Assembly: GCA_023400055.1 (NCBI GenBank)
Contig: JAEXFN010000038.1
Location: 1 to 64,000, forward strand
DNA: 64,000 nucleotides
Direction of reading: 5' to 3'
From: Bacillota bacterium
GTDB lineage: Bacteria; Bacillota; UBA4882; UBA8346
Of the stretch, positions 44,011 through 53,637 are shown one piece after another. The notes below the pieces were generated by a model. That model saw nothing but the letters and a program-made list of their open reading frames with translations. It did not search any database and was not told the DNA's origin. The position numbers were made by a program, and so were the translations under genes. How positions within the stretch are numbered: the stretch's first letter is position 1; every line of letters begins with the position of its first letter.

Positions 44011-44145
44011 TCAGGCAGATAATACTTTGCGACCTTTGGCCCGTCTGCGGTTGATCGTCCTCCGTCCGCCCGGGGTGGACATCCGCACCAGAAAACCGTG
44101 ATCTTTCTTATATTTGCGCCGGTTGGGCTGGTAAGTCATTTTCAT
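44011..44145 (-). CDS. rpmH: Ribosomal protein bL34
   Basis: A 44-residue basic protein (MKMTYQPNRRKYKKDHGFLV start, GRRTINRRRAKGRKVLSA end), the conserved bL34 sequence. GAGGTGAC lies 6 nt before ATG 44145. It is the last gene to the left of the origin. Confidence 0.96.
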   Translation of the reverse strand: MKMTYQPNRRKYKKDHGFLVRMSTPGGRRTINRRRAKGRKVLSA

Positions 44146-44378
44146 CGTTTGTCACCTCACTACATTACACCCAAAATAAGAGAAAATCGCACGATATAAT
44201 TATAAGGGTCCGATCTCAAAGTGTCAATAGCGAATAAATTTAGCCTGTGGAAAACCTGTCGATAAAAATAGAACACCTGCACATAAATTAAAAAACTGGC
44301 CCATCGCCTGTGGATGGCGGCGGATTTTAGAATTGCGAAAAGGGCGAGATTTTGTTATTATTAAAAGGGTTTGAAAAA

Positions 44379-44529
44379 CTATCCACAGGCTGTGCATAAT
44401 TTTGTGGATAACTTAATTTTTGTGGATAAGCCGATTTGACCAATCATTGGGTTATTTTATTTTTTGCTCTTTTTAGCGATAAACCCCTATATATCAGGCG
44501 AATTTACGGTTTTCCACACCTTATCCACA
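44379..44529. other. oriC: Replication origin, left part: DnaA-box cluster and AT-rich stretch
   Basis: Between rpmH and dnaA (401 bp). DnaA boxes fit TTATNCACA: 44391-44399 (reverse, TGTGCATAA), 44403-44411 and 44421-44429 (reverse, TGTGGATAA), 44521-44529 (forward, TTATCCACA), plus a one-mismatch box at 44379-44387. A T-rich run at 44449-44475 could be the unwinding element. Confidence 0.85.
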
Positions 44530-44561
44530 GATCTGAATAACTGTAAGTGAGGCATTTTTCG

Positions 44562-45902
44562 ATGGATGATTTTTCGGTGATATGGGAAAAGACGCTGGAG
44601 TCGGTTTCTTCTTTTTTAAGCAAGCCCAGTTTTGAAACCTGGTTAAAACCGACCAAACCGATATCTTTTCAAGATAAAATCCTGACGGTGGAAGTCCCCA
44701 ACGACTTCGCCCGGGATTGGCTCGAATCCCGCTACGCCCCGTTGCTGACGGCGACCATCAAAGAGATCATGGACGAAGAGATCGAATTGCGGTTTGTAAC
44801 GCCCGAACACGATGAACTGAGCAACAAAACCGTTCCGGTCAACCCGCCGGTCAATAATAATAACAACAGCGCCCCGGCTCAACCCAGCCAGCTGAATCCC
44901 AAGTATTCTTTTGAAAGCTTCGTGGTGGGCGAAAGCAACCGTTTTGCGCACGCCGCTTCGCTCGCCGTAGCCGAAGCGCCCGGCAAAGCCTACAATCCAC
45001 TCTTTATCTATGGCGGCGTCGGACTGGGAAAAACCCACCTGATGCAGGCAATCGGTCATTTTGTCCTGAAAAATCACGCCAACTACCGCGTGGTCTATGT
45101 GTCATCCGAAAAATTCACCAACGAACTGATCAACGCCATCCGTTTCAACCGCACGCCACAGTTCCGGGATACCTACCGCAACGTGGAAGTGCTGATGATC
45201 GACGATATTCAGTTTTTTGTGGGCAAAGAGAGCACCCAGGAAGAGTTTTTCCATACCTTTAACACCTTATACGAATCCGGCAAACAGATCGTGATCTCCA
45301 GCGACCGTCCGCCCAAAGAGATCCCGACCTTGGAAGACCGGCTGCGCTCCCGTTTCGAATGGGGCCTGATCACCGATATCCAGGCGCCGGATCTGGAGAC
45401 GCGCATCGCGATCCTGCGGAAAAAAGCCGGCCTGGAAGGGTGGAATCTGCCCAACGACGTGATCGTCAACATCGCCGATCAGATCAATTCCAACATTCGC
45501 GAGCTGGAAGGGGCGCTGATCCGGATCATCGCCTACGCTTCGTTTCACAATAAACAGATCAGCCTGGATATGGCCAATGAAGTATTAAAAGACGTCAATT
45601 CCTCCAAATCCAAACGGGTAACCATCCCGCTGATCCAGCAAGCAGTCGTCGAATTCTTCAACGTCAGCTTGGAAGAGCTGAAAGCGCAGCGCCGCTCCAA
45701 GAATGTCACCTTCCCGCGCCAGATCGCCATGTATCTGGTGCGCGAGTTGACCGACTATTCGTTGCCCAAGATCGGCCAAGAGTTCGGCGGCCGCGATCAT
45801 ACCACCGTCATTCACGCCTACGAGAAGATTCAAGAGCTGATGAAGAACGATATGGAAGTCGATCGCATCATCAAAAATTTAATCCACAAATTGGGCCAAT
45901 AA
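44562..45902 (+). CDS. dnaA: Chromosomal replication initiator DnaA
   Basis: A 446-residue initiator. Domain I (FLSKPSFETWLKPTKPI), a linker with an Asn run (about 95-105), AAA+ ATPase (NPLFIYGGVGLGKTHLMQAI, Walker A; VLMIDDIQFFVGKE, Walker B; EDRLRSRFEWGLI), and domain IV DNA binding (IGQEFGGRDHTTVIHAYEKI). ATG 44562 has GTGAGG 9 nt upstream and aligns with the Bacillus start; an in-frame GTG lies at 44547. Confidence 0.96.
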   Translation: MDDFSVIWEKTLESVSSFLSKPSFETWLKPTKPISFQDKILTVEVPNDFARDWLESRYAPLLTATIKEIMDEEIELRFVTPEHDELSNKTVPVNPPVNNNNNSAPAQPSQLNPKYSFESFVVGESNRFAHAASLAVAEAPGKAYNPLFIYGGVGLGKTHLMQAIGHFVLKNHANYRVVYVSSEKFTNELINAIRFNRTPQFRDTYRNVEVLMIDDIQFFVGKESTQEEFFHTFNTLYESGKQIVISSDRPPKEIPTLEDRLRSRFEWGLITDIQAPDLETRIAILRKKAGLEGWNLPNDVIVNIADQINSNIRELEGALIRIIAYASFHNKQISLDMANEVLKDVNSSKSKRVTIPLIQQAVVEFFNVSLEELKAQRRSKNVTFPRQIAMYLVRELTDYSLPKIGQEFGGRDHTTVIHAYEKIQELMKNDMEVDRIIKNLIHKLGQ

Positions 45903-45937
45903 TTGTGGATTACTTCTGGACAGCCTGTGGCTAAAAG

Positions 45938-46056
45938 TTATCCACAGCTGTTGAAAAAAGTGAATTGTGTGATTTTGTGCATAACTTTTATTGCCGTCCA
46001 CAACCACACCCGGGGATAAAAAGCGGACCCGTTTAGACTTTCGAGTTTTATCCACA
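45938..46056. other. oriC: Replication origin, right part: DnaA boxes between dnaA and dnaN
   Basis: Boxes at 45938-45946 and 46048-46056 (TTATCCACA) and 45976-45984 (reverse, TGTGCATAA), with a further near match at about 46057. With the cluster left of dnaA this gives a bipartite origin as in Bacillus. The tract before dnaN (46081-46120) is AT-rich. Confidence 0.85.
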
Positions 46057-46138
46057 TATCCACAGGACCTAAGACTACTACGAATTAAATATTTAAGGTT
46101 TAATCTTTAAAAAATTAGTTGTAATAGGGGGAATCAAC

Positions 46139-47236
46139 ATGCACATCACTTGCCAACAAGAAGAACTGGCCCGTTTTTTACAAATAACCGCCCGCGCGCT
46201 GGCCACCAAATCGACCCTGCCGATCCTGACCGGGGTGCTCCTGGAGACCCGTACCGATCATTTGCGCTGTGTGGCAACGGATTTAGAAATAGCGATCGAG
46301 GTAAAGGTGCCCAATATTCAGATCATTAAGCCGGGGATCCTGGTGTTGCCGGGCAAAACCTTTGTGGAGATCATCCGCCACTTGCCGGCGGTTCCGGTCA
46401 CCATCGAACTGGATGAAGATTCCAAGATGATCAACCTCAGCAGCCAGCATTCCACGTATCAACTGCCCACATTGCCTATCGAGGAGTTTCCGGTTTTCCC
46501 GGAGAGCCAAAGCGAACAGTCGTTCGCAGTCAGCGGCGAAAAGATCCGGGAAGCCATCAAACAGACCATTTATGCAACCCTGGCGGAAGATCCGCGGCCG
46601 TTTCTCTCCAGCATTCTGTGGGAAGTCACTGAAACCAACCTGCGTTTCGTGGCCACCGACGTCAACCGGCTGGCCGTCAAAGACAGCGCGGTCCACGCCA
46701 GCGCGGCCAAGACCGTCTTGGTTCCGGTCCGAGCGTTGCGGGAGATCGCCAATATCTTCGGCAACAGCAATGAAGAGCTGTTGAACGTGGTCATCGATGA
46801 TAAATTCATCTTCGTCAAAGGCCTGGGGGTTACGTTCTCCTCGCGGTTGGTGGAGGCGCAGTTCCCCCGCTACGAGCAGGTCATTCCGAAAGAGTTCAAC
46901 CGAACCGTCCGAGTCAACCGCAACGATCTGATTGAAGCCTTGGAGAGAACCGCTCTGGTCAGTTACTCGGTTAAGTTGAGCATTAAAACGCAACAACTAC
47001 AAATTACCGCCAAAGAGCCGGACAAGGGCCGCTCTTATGAAGAGCTCAGCATCGATTGCGACGGCCCGGACATCGATATCGGATTTAACGCCAAGTTTTT
47101 GCTGGACTTTTTGAAAACCGTCGATTCCGAGCAGGTGATCCTGAAATTGATCCAAGAACTGAAACCAGTGCTAATGCAAGGAGCTTCCGAAACCGATTAT
47201 CAATATATCGTGATGCCCTTGAAGCTTTCGGTTTGA
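46139..47236 (+). CDS. dnaN: DNA polymerase III beta sliding clamp
   Basis: A 365-residue clamp with the usual three repeated domains: TLPILTGVLLETRTDHLRCV, EEFPVFPESQSEQSFAVSGE, ATDVNRLAVKDSAVH and the C-terminal YIVMPLKL, typical of the family. GGGGG lies about 8 nt before ATG 46139. Follows the right half of the origin. Confidence 0.96.
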   Translation: MHITCQQEELARFLQITARALATKSTLPILTGVLLETRTDHLRCVATDLEIAIEVKVPNIQIIKPGILVLPGKTFVEIIRHLPAVPVTIELDEDSKMINLSSQHSTYQLPTLPIEEFPVFPESQSEQSFAVSGEKIREAIKQTIYATLAEDPRPFLSSILWEVTETNLRFVATDVNRLAVKDSAVHASAAKTVLVPVRALREIANIFGNSNEELLNVVIDDKFIFVKGLGVTFSSRLVEAQFPRYEQVIPKEFNRTVRVNRNDLIEALERTALVSYSVKLSIKTQQLQITAKEPDKGRSYEELSIDCDGPDIDIGFNAKFLLDFLKTVDSEQVILKLIQELKPVLMQGASETDYQYIVMPLKLSV

Positions 47237-47397
47237 GTCGCGTTGCTTTGCCAGGTTTTAAAAAGGGTTCAAAAGGCGCTTAAGACGTTGAAGGGCGTTT
47301 AAGGATCGATAAACGGCCGGTTTTGGCGTTTTCAATGAGTGGATAAAATATTTCAAAAAAGGGAAAGATCTTCCTGCAACTAACAGGAGGGAATCGC

Positions 47398-47634
47398 TTG
47401 GCCGAACAGAGTTTGCGCATTCACAGCGCCTATATTACATTGGGTCAATTTTTAAAATGGGCTTCCATCGCCGACTCGGGGATGGAAGCAAAATTTTTGA
47501 TCGCGGAAGGAAAGGTTTCAGTAAACGCAGAAATAGAAAAAAAACGGGGCCGGAAATTAGTGCCGGGCGACCGGATCGCGGTGGAGGGATTGGCCCAGAC
47601 CTTTATGATTGACGCCGATTCCCCCGATCTTTGA
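47398..47634 (+). CDS. yaaA: S4-domain RNA-binding protein YaaA/RlbA
   Basis: A 78-residue protein consisting of one S4 domain (ITLGQFLKWASIADSGMEAK, LIAEGKVSVN, RGRKLVPGDRI). Start is TTG with AGGAGGG 6 nt upstream. It always sits between dnaN and recF in Firmicutes. Confidence 0.93.
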   Translation: MAEQSLRIHSAYITLGQFLKWASIADSGMEAKFLIAEGKVSVNAEIEKKRGRKLVPGDRIAVEGLAQTFMIDADSPDL

Positions 47635-47679
47635 GACTTTGTTGATGGGTCGCTCCTCACGTAAGAGCTGGATGAAACA

Positions 47680-48786
47680 ATGCCGTTACAAGAATTGACT
47701 CTTAAAAATTTCCGCAATTATGAAGCGTTATCGCTGCAGTTTTCGCCGCGGGTTAATATTTTTTTCGGCAAGAACGCGCAGGGAAAAACCAACATTTTGG
47801 AAGCCATCGCTTTATTGTGTTTGGGCCGTTCGTTCCGGACCCGCAAAGACGATGAGTTGATCCGCTGGCAGAGCGAAGCCTGTTATCTGAAGGGCAGTTT
47901 TCAGCAGCTACTTCATTCCAGCGTAGTCGAGATTGGTATCGGATTGCAGGAAAAAAGGATCAAACTGGACGGGCAGGTCATCAAAAATCAGGAATTGTTC
48001 GGCAAGATTCCGCTGGTGATCTTCGGACCGGACGACCTGCAGATCGTGAAGGGCGGGCCGCAGAACCGCCGCGAGTTCCTGGATTTTTACCTGGCGCAGA
48101 TCGAACCCAATTATCGGTTTGTTTATTATAACTATCACCGGGTATTGCAACAGCGGAACCGCTTATTAAAAGCCGGGGTCTCTAGCCCCGCTGAATTGGA
48201 GATCTGGGACGCCCAGCTCGTTGAGAAGGGTTTGAAAGTTATCAAATATCGCCTGCTGATGTTGGAGGATATTGCCGTACACGTCCGGCGGGCGCAGGAG
48301 AGCATCAGTGGCGCCGCGGAGAGTTTGAGCCTGCAGTATGTATCGTTCAACGATCAAGCCGTTCCGGCGTGGGAGGAGACCCGGCTGCGGGAGCAGTTCC
48401 AAACCGAGCTTGAGAGGGTGCGCCGTCAGGAGATCGAGCGTCAGTTGACGCTGGTTGGGCCGCACCGCGACGATCTGCGGTTGACGATCGGTGCCGGAGT
48501 GGAACTGCGCAACTACGGTTCCCAAGGCCAGCAACGCACGGCGGTCTTGGCGCTGAAACTCGGCCTCATCGAAAAGATCCGTGAAAGTCGCGGCGACTAC
48601 CCGATCCTGCTGTTGGACGATGTGATGTCCGAGTTCGATACGGATCGCAAGATCCATCTGTTAAATTGCTTGTTCGGTTCTACTCAGACGATCCTGACCT
48701 CGACCAATCGGGCCGATTTCCCGGTGACCGATGGAGCGACATTCCTGTACGAAGTGGTTCAAGGAGCAGTCAATCATGTCTTATAG
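47680..48786 (+). CDS. recF: DNA repair and recombination protein RecF
   Basis: A 368-residue SMC-like ATPase: NIFFGKNAQGKTNILEAI (Walker A), signature GSQGQQRTAVLALKLGLI and Walker B YPILLLDDVMSEFD. Loads RecA at gaps with RecOR. Overlaps the next gene by 11 bp. Confidence 0.95.
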   Translation: MPLQELTLKNFRNYEALSLQFSPRVNIFFGKNAQGKTNILEAIALLCLGRSFRTRKDDELIRWQSEACYLKGSFQQLLHSSVVEIGIGLQEKRIKLDGQVIKNQELFGKIPLVIFGPDDLQIVKGGPQNRREFLDFYLAQIEPNYRFVYYNYHRVLQQRNRLLKAGVSSPAELEIWDAQLVEKGLKVIKYRLLMLEDIAVHVRRAQESISGAAESLSLQYVSFNDQAVPAWEETRLREQFQTELERVRRQEIERQLTLVGPHRDDLRLTIGAGVELRNYGSQGQQRTAVLALKLGLIEKIRESRGDYPILLLDDVMSEFDTDRKIHLLNCLFGSTQTILTSTNRADFPVTDGATFLYEVVQGAVNHVL

Positions 48787-49330
48787 ACCGTTTACCGCCA
48801 TCATGGAACGGTATTTTAAACGCAATGGTGGCTGGACCCGGCTCCAGGGAGAATTGGCGGTTTATTATTGGCCGCGGGTTGCCGGCAAGGAACTGGCGGC
48901 CAAGATCGAGGCCGTCCGCTATCAGGACGGCAGTCTCTATTTACGGACTGAAAACCCGGCGTTGGCCCACCAAGTCAGTTTGATGAGCCTGGAGATTATC
49001 AAACGGTTTCAGAGGCTGTTGGGCAAGCGGGTCATCACCAGCATCAAGATCCGCATCGCGCCGCTCAGCAATCCGGCCAAGTCGGCGTCGTCGCCGAAGG
49101 TCGCCCAGAGTTTGAGCGCGGACGAGGAAAAATTTATCCAAGAATGCGGCCAGGAGATCGCCGACCCGGAATTGGAGGCCCGCTTCGCAATGGTGATGCG
49201 GAAGCACCTGACCAACGTCAAACAAAAACAGACGGAGTATCCGGGCAAGTGCAAATGCTGTGGCGTCCCGGTGGAAGCCGATTGCGAACTTTGTTCATGT
49301 TGCCAGTTTCACCAAGCAGTCCTGCGATAA
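48776..49330 (+). CDS. DUF721/DciA-like protein with C-terminal zinc ribbon
   Basis: A 184-residue protein. The N-terminal ~95 residues match DUF721 (VYYWPRVAGKELAAKIEAVR, LYLRTENPALAHQVSLMS), related to the DciA helicase loader. The C terminus adds a cysteine cluster (CKCCG and CELCSCC) that could bind zinc. AAGGAG lies 9 nt before ATG 48776, within recF. Such proteins lie between recF and gyrB in many bacteria. Confidence 0.85.
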   Translation: MSYRPFTAIMERYFKRNGGWTRLQGELAVYYWPRVAGKELAAKIEAVRYQDGSLYLRTENPALAHQVSLMSLEIIKRFQRLLGKRVITSIKIRIAPLSNPAKSASSPKVAQSLSADEEKFIQECGQEIADPELEARFAMVMRKHLTNVKQKQTEYPGKCKCCGVPVEADCELCSCCQFHQAVLR

Positions 49331-49448
49331 AGTCGTCCGCGACTTTATCCCTTGCTTCTCTTAAACTTTTGATCGCTCTGATGTCCGGACGGAGTTTTTT
49401 ACAATGCTTTGAATGCTTTCAACCTTTCAAATCGGGGGGGGAATCAGG

Positions 49449-49697
49449 ATGTTCATTCATCTCGGCGGCGATATCTTGGTCGAGTCGGAAAAGATCATCG
49501 CCTTAATCAATCTGGAAAATTCCAATGGTTTGAATTATGTGCAACAGTATCTGGGGAAAAATAAATCAGCGGAACAATGGTCCGAACTGGACAATCATTC
49601 TTACAAATCGGCGGTATTGACTGACAACGGGTTGTTGTTTTCGCCCATCTCCACTACCACACTGAAAAAACGAGCTGATTTTATCGAAAATTTATAA
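49449..49697 (+). CDS. remB: RemB/YaaB-like extracellular-matrix regulator
   Basis: An 82-residue protein of the DUF370 family: FIHLGGDILVESEKIIALIN, YKSAVLTDNGLLFSPISTTT. Located before gyrB as in Bacillus (yaaB). In Bacillus it takes part in matrix/biofilm control. Confidence 0.85.
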   Translation: MFIHLGGDILVESEKIIALINLENSNGLNYVQQYLGKNKSAEQWSELDNHSYKSAVLTDNGLLFSPISTTTLKKRADFIENL

Positions 49698-49891
49698 ATT
49701 GGCGCCGCTCGGCTTCAAAGTCGGAGGAATAAAACCTTTTCGCCGGGAAACCTGCTTTTGAAAAGCGACTTCATCTTTTGCTTATCGGAATCTTGCAAAA
49801 TATCCCGTCCTTCTCGGACCGGGTTTGTATAACGCTGTTAAATCGTTAAGGAACGTACCGAAATATTTTTTTGTAAAAGGGGTTTTCATTC

Positions 49892-51814
49892 ATGGAAGAC
49901 GAGAACATCGGCAATCGGGTGAATAACGAATATAACGCCGATCAGATCCAGATCCTGGAGGGCTTGGAAGCGGTCCGCAAGCGCCCCAGCATGTATATTG
50001 GCAGTACTGACAGCCGCGGTTTGCACCATTTGGTCTATGAAGTGGTCGATAATAGTATCGACGAGGCTTTGGCCGGTTTCTGCGACCGGATCCTGGTGAC
50101 CTTAAATCAAGACGGCTCGGTCACGGTCGAAGACAATGGCCGGGGAATCCCGGTGGATATTCAGTCCAAAGCCCAGAAATCCGCTTTGGAAGTGGTCATG
50201 ACCATCTTGCACGCCGGCGGCAAATTCGGCGGCGATGGCTACAAGGTCTCCGGCGGCTTGCACGGCGTCGGCGTATCGGTCGTCAATGCCCTTTCCCAGA
50301 AGTTGGAAGCCTGGGTCAAACGGGACGGCCATACTTATTACCAGTGCTATCACGAGGGCAAACCATTGGAGCCGGTCCAGGAGGTTGGCGACGCCACGGA
50401 TACCGGGACCATCATCCGTTTTTACCCCGATCCGGCGATCTTCGAGACTTGCGAATTCAGTTTCGAGTACCTGACCCACCGTTTGCGGGAATTGGCCTTC
50501 CTGAACCGCGGCGTCCAGATCATCCTCAAAGATGAAAAAGCCAATCGCGAGACTAATTATCAATATCAGGGCGGGATCATCTCCTTCGTCGAAAGCCTGA
50601 ACAAGACCAAGGATCCGATCCACCGCGAGATTATTTATATTCATAAAAAAGTCGACGACTACGAGATCGAAGTGGCGATTCAGTATAACGACGGCTACCT
50701 GGAAAGCGTGTTCACCTTCGCCAACAACATCAACACCTACGAAGGCGGCTCGCATCTTTCCGGTTTCCGATCGGCCCTGACCCGCACCCTGAACGATTAC
50801 GCCCGCAAGGCTAACCTGATCAAGGAGAACGAGGCCAGCCTTTCCGGGGATGACGTCCGCGAAGGATTGACGGCGGTGATCAGCGTCAAGCTGCGTTTTC
50901 CGCAGTTCGAGGGGCAGACCAAGACCAAGCTGGGCAACAGCGAGGTCAAAGGGATGGTCGAGTCCATCGTCAATGACGGTTTGGCCGAGTTCTTCGAGGA
51001 GAATCCGGCGACCGCCAAGAAGATCATCGAAAAATGTTTCCTGGCCGCGAAGGCCCGCGAAGCGGCGCGCAAAGCCAAGGAACTGACTCGGCGCAAAAGC
51101 GCCCTGGAAGTGGGTTCCCTGCCGGGGAAACTGGCCGACTGCTCCTATCGTGAGCCGGAGCTGACTGAACTGTATCTGGTGGAGGGCGACTCGGCCGGCG
51201 GTTCCGCCAAGCAAGGCCGCGACCGCCGTTTCCAGGCGATCCTACCGTTGCGCGGCAAGATCCTCAATGTCGAGAAGGCTAGCCTCGATAAAATCCTCAG
51301 TAACGAAGAGATCAAGGCGATGATCACCGCGCTGGGGACCGGCATCGGCGAGGATTTCGACCTTTCCAAGCTACGTTACCACAAGATCATCACCATGACC
51401 GATGCCGATGTCGACGGTTCGCATATCCGGACCTTACTGTTGACCTTTTTTTACCGTTTCATGAATCCGCTGGTGGCCAACGGCTATGTTTACATCGCCC
51501 AACCACCGTTGTATTATGTGAAGCAGAATAAAAACGAGTATTACACCTATTCGGACAAGGAACTCGAGGAGCTGCTGGCCAGGATCGGCAAGCAAAACGT
51601 GGTGGTGCAGCGTTATAAAGGCTTGGGCGAAATGAATGCCGAACAACTTTGGGAGACGACTATGAATCCCGAGGGCCGGACGATTCTGAAAGTTAACCTC
51701 ACCGACGCGATCGAGGCTGACGAGACCTTCTCCATGCTAATGGGGGACAAAGTCGAACCGCGCCGCGACTTCATCACCTCGCACGCCTTGGAAGTGCGAA
51801 ATCTGGACGTTTGA
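49892..51814 (+). CDS. gyrB: DNA gyrase subunit B
   Basis: A 640-residue ATPase subunit. GHKL ATP site (EVVDNSIDEALAGFCDRI, VEDNGRGIPV, GGLHGVGVSVVNALS), transducer, and TOPRIM (YLVEGDSAGGSAKQGRDRRF, DADVDGSHIRTLLLTFFYRF). AAAAGGGG precedes ATG 49892. gyrA, usually next, is replaced by a transporter gene. Confidence 0.96.
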   Translation: MEDENIGNRVNNEYNADQIQILEGLEAVRKRPSMYIGSTDSRGLHHLVYEVVDNSIDEALAGFCDRILVTLNQDGSVTVEDNGRGIPVDIQSKAQKSALEVVMTILHAGGKFGGDGYKVSGGLHGVGVSVVNALSQKLEAWVKRDGHTYYQCYHEGKPLEPVQEVGDATDTGTIIRFYPDPAIFETCEFSFEYLTHRLRELAFLNRGVQIILKDEKANRETNYQYQGGIISFVESLNKTKDPIHREIIYIHKKVDDYEIEVAIQYNDGYLESVFTFANNINTYEGGSHLSGFRSALTRTLNDYARKANLIKENEASLSGDDVREGLTAVISVKLRFPQFEGQTKTKLGNSEVKGMVESIVNDGLAEFFEENPATAKKIIEKCFLAAKAREAARKAKELTRRKSALEVGSLPGKLADCSYREPELTELYLVEGDSAGGSAKQGRDRRFQAILPLRGKILNVEKASLDKILSNEEIKAMITALGTGIGEDFDLSKLRYHKIITMTDADVDGSHIRTLLLTFFYRFMNPLVANGYVYIAQPPLYYVKQNKNEYYTYSDKELEELLARIGKQNVVVQRYKGLGEMNAEQLWETTMNPEGRTILKVNLTDAIEADETFSMLMGDKVEPRRDFITSHALEVRNLDV

Positions 51815-51823
51815 CAAACGGTC

Positions 51824-52795
51824 GTGAAAACCATGAACAATGCTAAACTTTGGGCGCAATTGGCGCTCCTGGCGGCGGTGGTCATCTGGGGTTTCTCGTT
51901 TCTGAGCATTAAAGTGGCCGTGGGCGTCATTCCTCCGCTGACGCTGGCTTTCAGCCGGTTCGTCCTGGCTTCGGCGCTGTTGTGCTGGGTGCGGCGCTGG
52001 CTGGAGCCCCGGGCCAAGGTGGCCGCGGCTGATCTGCCGCTTTTGGCCGGCGCGGGCGTCATCGGGATTACGTTGTATTTTTTCTTTGAAAACAATGGGG
52101 TCCGGCTGATCACCGCCTCGGCGGCCTCGATCATCATCGCCGGCATTCCGGTGCTGACCTTGCTTTCGGAGAACTTGTTCTTCAAAGGCCGCTGGAGTGC
52201 GGTCAAGGTCGGCAGCGTCCTCTTGTCGGTAATCGGGGTCTATCTGCTGGTCACCGGGGATCGTCAGGATCTGGGCAGGAATGGGATCGGCCTGGGATAT
52301 CTGTTGATGTCCGGCGCGGCTTTGTCCTGGGTGCTGTACGTCATCGTCACTCGGCCGCTTTTTAAGAAATATAGCCAGTTGACCATCGTTGGCTATCAGA
52401 CCTACTTCGGGACCCTGGCCTTTGTGCCGTTCCTCTTTTTTGAGCGGGTTCAGTGGCAGTCGGTCAACGCCGTCATCATCTGGAACGTTCTGTTTATGGG
52501 CGTCTTTTGTTCGGCGCTGGCCTATTATTTTTACGTATACGCCTTGGATAAACTGGGTGCCAATGTTACATCGCTGTTTTTGAACCTGATTCCGTTGATC
52601 ACCGTCCTGACCGGCTGGCTGATTCTGGGCGAAAAATTGCTGCCCCTGCAGATGCTGGGCGGTGCGCTGGTTATCGCAGCGGTTTGTGTGGTAGAGTGGG
52701 AGCCGCATCCCAAGCCGGTCTCGTCTATTTCGGCCGATTCGTCCGCCCGGCCGGTTCCGCCCGCGGTGCCGACGCAACCGGCCAAAGTAAAATAG
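51824..52795 (+). CDS. DMT-superfamily (EamA) transporter
   Basis: A 323-residue protein with ten membrane helices in two EamA repeats (AAVVIWGFSFLSIKVAVG; GAALSWVLYVIVTRPLFKKY) and a disordered Pro/Ser tail (last ~30 residues). Probably exports metabolites such as amino acids; substrate unknown. GTG 51824 or ATG 51833 could be the start; neither has a strong ribosome site, suggesting coupling to gyrB 9 nt upstream. Confidence 0.88.
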   Translation: MKTMNNAKLWAQLALLAAVVIWGFSFLSIKVAVGVIPPLTLAFSRFVLASALLCWVRRWLEPRAKVAAADLPLLAGAGVIGITLYFFFENNGVRLITASAASIIIAGIPVLTLLSENLFFKGRWSAVKVGSVLLSVIGVYLLVTGDRQDLGRNGIGLGYLLMSGAALSWVLYVIVTRPLFKKYSQLTIVGYQTYFGTLAFVPFLFFERVQWQSVNAVIIWNVLFMGVFCSALAYYFYVYALDKLGANVTSLFLNLIPLITVLTGWLILGEKLLPLQMLGGALVIAAVCVVEWEPHPKPVSSISADSSARPVPPAVPTQPAKVK

Positions 52796-52894
52796 TCCGG
52801 GCTAAAATGGGGCCGATTGCTAAAGATTGCCATGATTTCCGAAAAACCGTTCTTGCCAAGCATCGGACGGATATGGTAATATATTTAGGTGTCC

Positions 52895-53425
52895 ATGACT
52901 GATACCATGTTGGAAGTCCATCCGGACCCGACGGACGAGCGCTATATGCGCGAAGCCCTGATCGAGGCGGCGCAGGCCGCTGCCGCAGGCGAGATTCCGG
53001 TCGGCGCGGTCCTCGTCTCACGAGAGCGGATTGTCAGCCGAACGCATAATCGGCGCGAGGCCAGCGGTGACCCGACGGCTCATGCCGAGATCCTGGCACT
53101 CCGGGAAGCGGCGGCGTTGCAAAAACATTGGCGCCTGGCCGAGGCGACGCTTTATGTGACTCTGGAGCCCTGCCCGATGTGTGCCGGTGCATTGGTGCAG
53201 GCGCGCGTCAAACGGCTGGTGTACGGGGCGAGTGATCCCAAAGCCGGAGCGGCCGGCAGCCTGATGAATATCGTCGCGGATGCCCGTTTGAATCATCGGG
53301 TAGAAGTTACCTCTGGCATTTTGGCCGAGGAATGTGGTAGAATATTAAAGGAATTCTTTCAAAAACGCCGGAAAAAGTCCGGCGATTCTGAGAGCGCTGA
53401 TCCGGAGAGATGGCTGAGCGGTTGA
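52895..53425 (+). CDS. tadA: tRNA-specific adenosine deaminase
   Basis: A 176-residue zinc deaminase converting A34 to inosine in tRNA-Arg. Motifs: GEIPVGAVLV, AHAEILALREA (zinc His and catalytic Glu) and LEPCPMCAGALVQARVKRLV (two zinc Cys). Start is uncertain among GTG 52889, ATG 52895 and ATG 52907. Its 3' end overlaps the tRNA-Ser(CGA) gene by about 20 nt, so the true C terminus or the transcript processing there is worth noting. Confidence 0.93.
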   Translation: MTDTMLEVHPDPTDERYMREALIEAAQAAAAGEIPVGAVLVSRERIVSRTHNRREASGDPTAHAEILALREAAALQKHWRLAEATLYVTLEPCPMCAGALVQARVKRLVYGASDPKAGAAGSLMNIVADARLNHRVEVTSGILAEECGRILKEFFQKRRKKSGDSESADPERWLSG

Positions 53426-53493
53426 AGGCGCCCGCCTCGAAAGCGGGTAGGGATTTACGTCCCTCGCGAGTTCGAATCTCGCTCTCTCCGCCA
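53404..53493 (+). tRNA. tRNA-Ser (CGA)
   Basis: Class II tRNA with a long variable arm. Acceptor GGAGAGA (53404-53410) pairs with TCTCTCC (53483-53489), the anticodon stem-loop is CCCGC-CTCGAAA-GCGGG, anticodon CGA, T loop TTCGAAT, and CCA is encoded. It overlaps the last ~20 bases of tadA. Confidence 0.96.
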
Positions 53494-53549
53494 TAAATCT
53501 CCACTGGTTTTTGGAGTGCGGATTTGGTATAATAATAAAAGTTTGATCC

Positions 53550-53637
53550 GGAGAGATGGCCGAGTGGTCGAAGGCGCACGCCTGGAGCGCGTGTAGGTGT
53601 AACAGCCTCTAGGGTTCGAATCCCTATCTCTCCGCCA
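53550..53637 (+). tRNA. tRNA-Ser (GGA)
   Basis: Class II tRNA: same acceptor GGAGAGA (53550-53556) with TCTCTCC (53627-53633), anticodon stem-loop CACGC-CTGGAGC-GCGTG, anticodon GGA, T loop TTCGAAT, encoded CCA. 56 nt downstream of the first tRNA-Ser. Confidence 0.96.
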
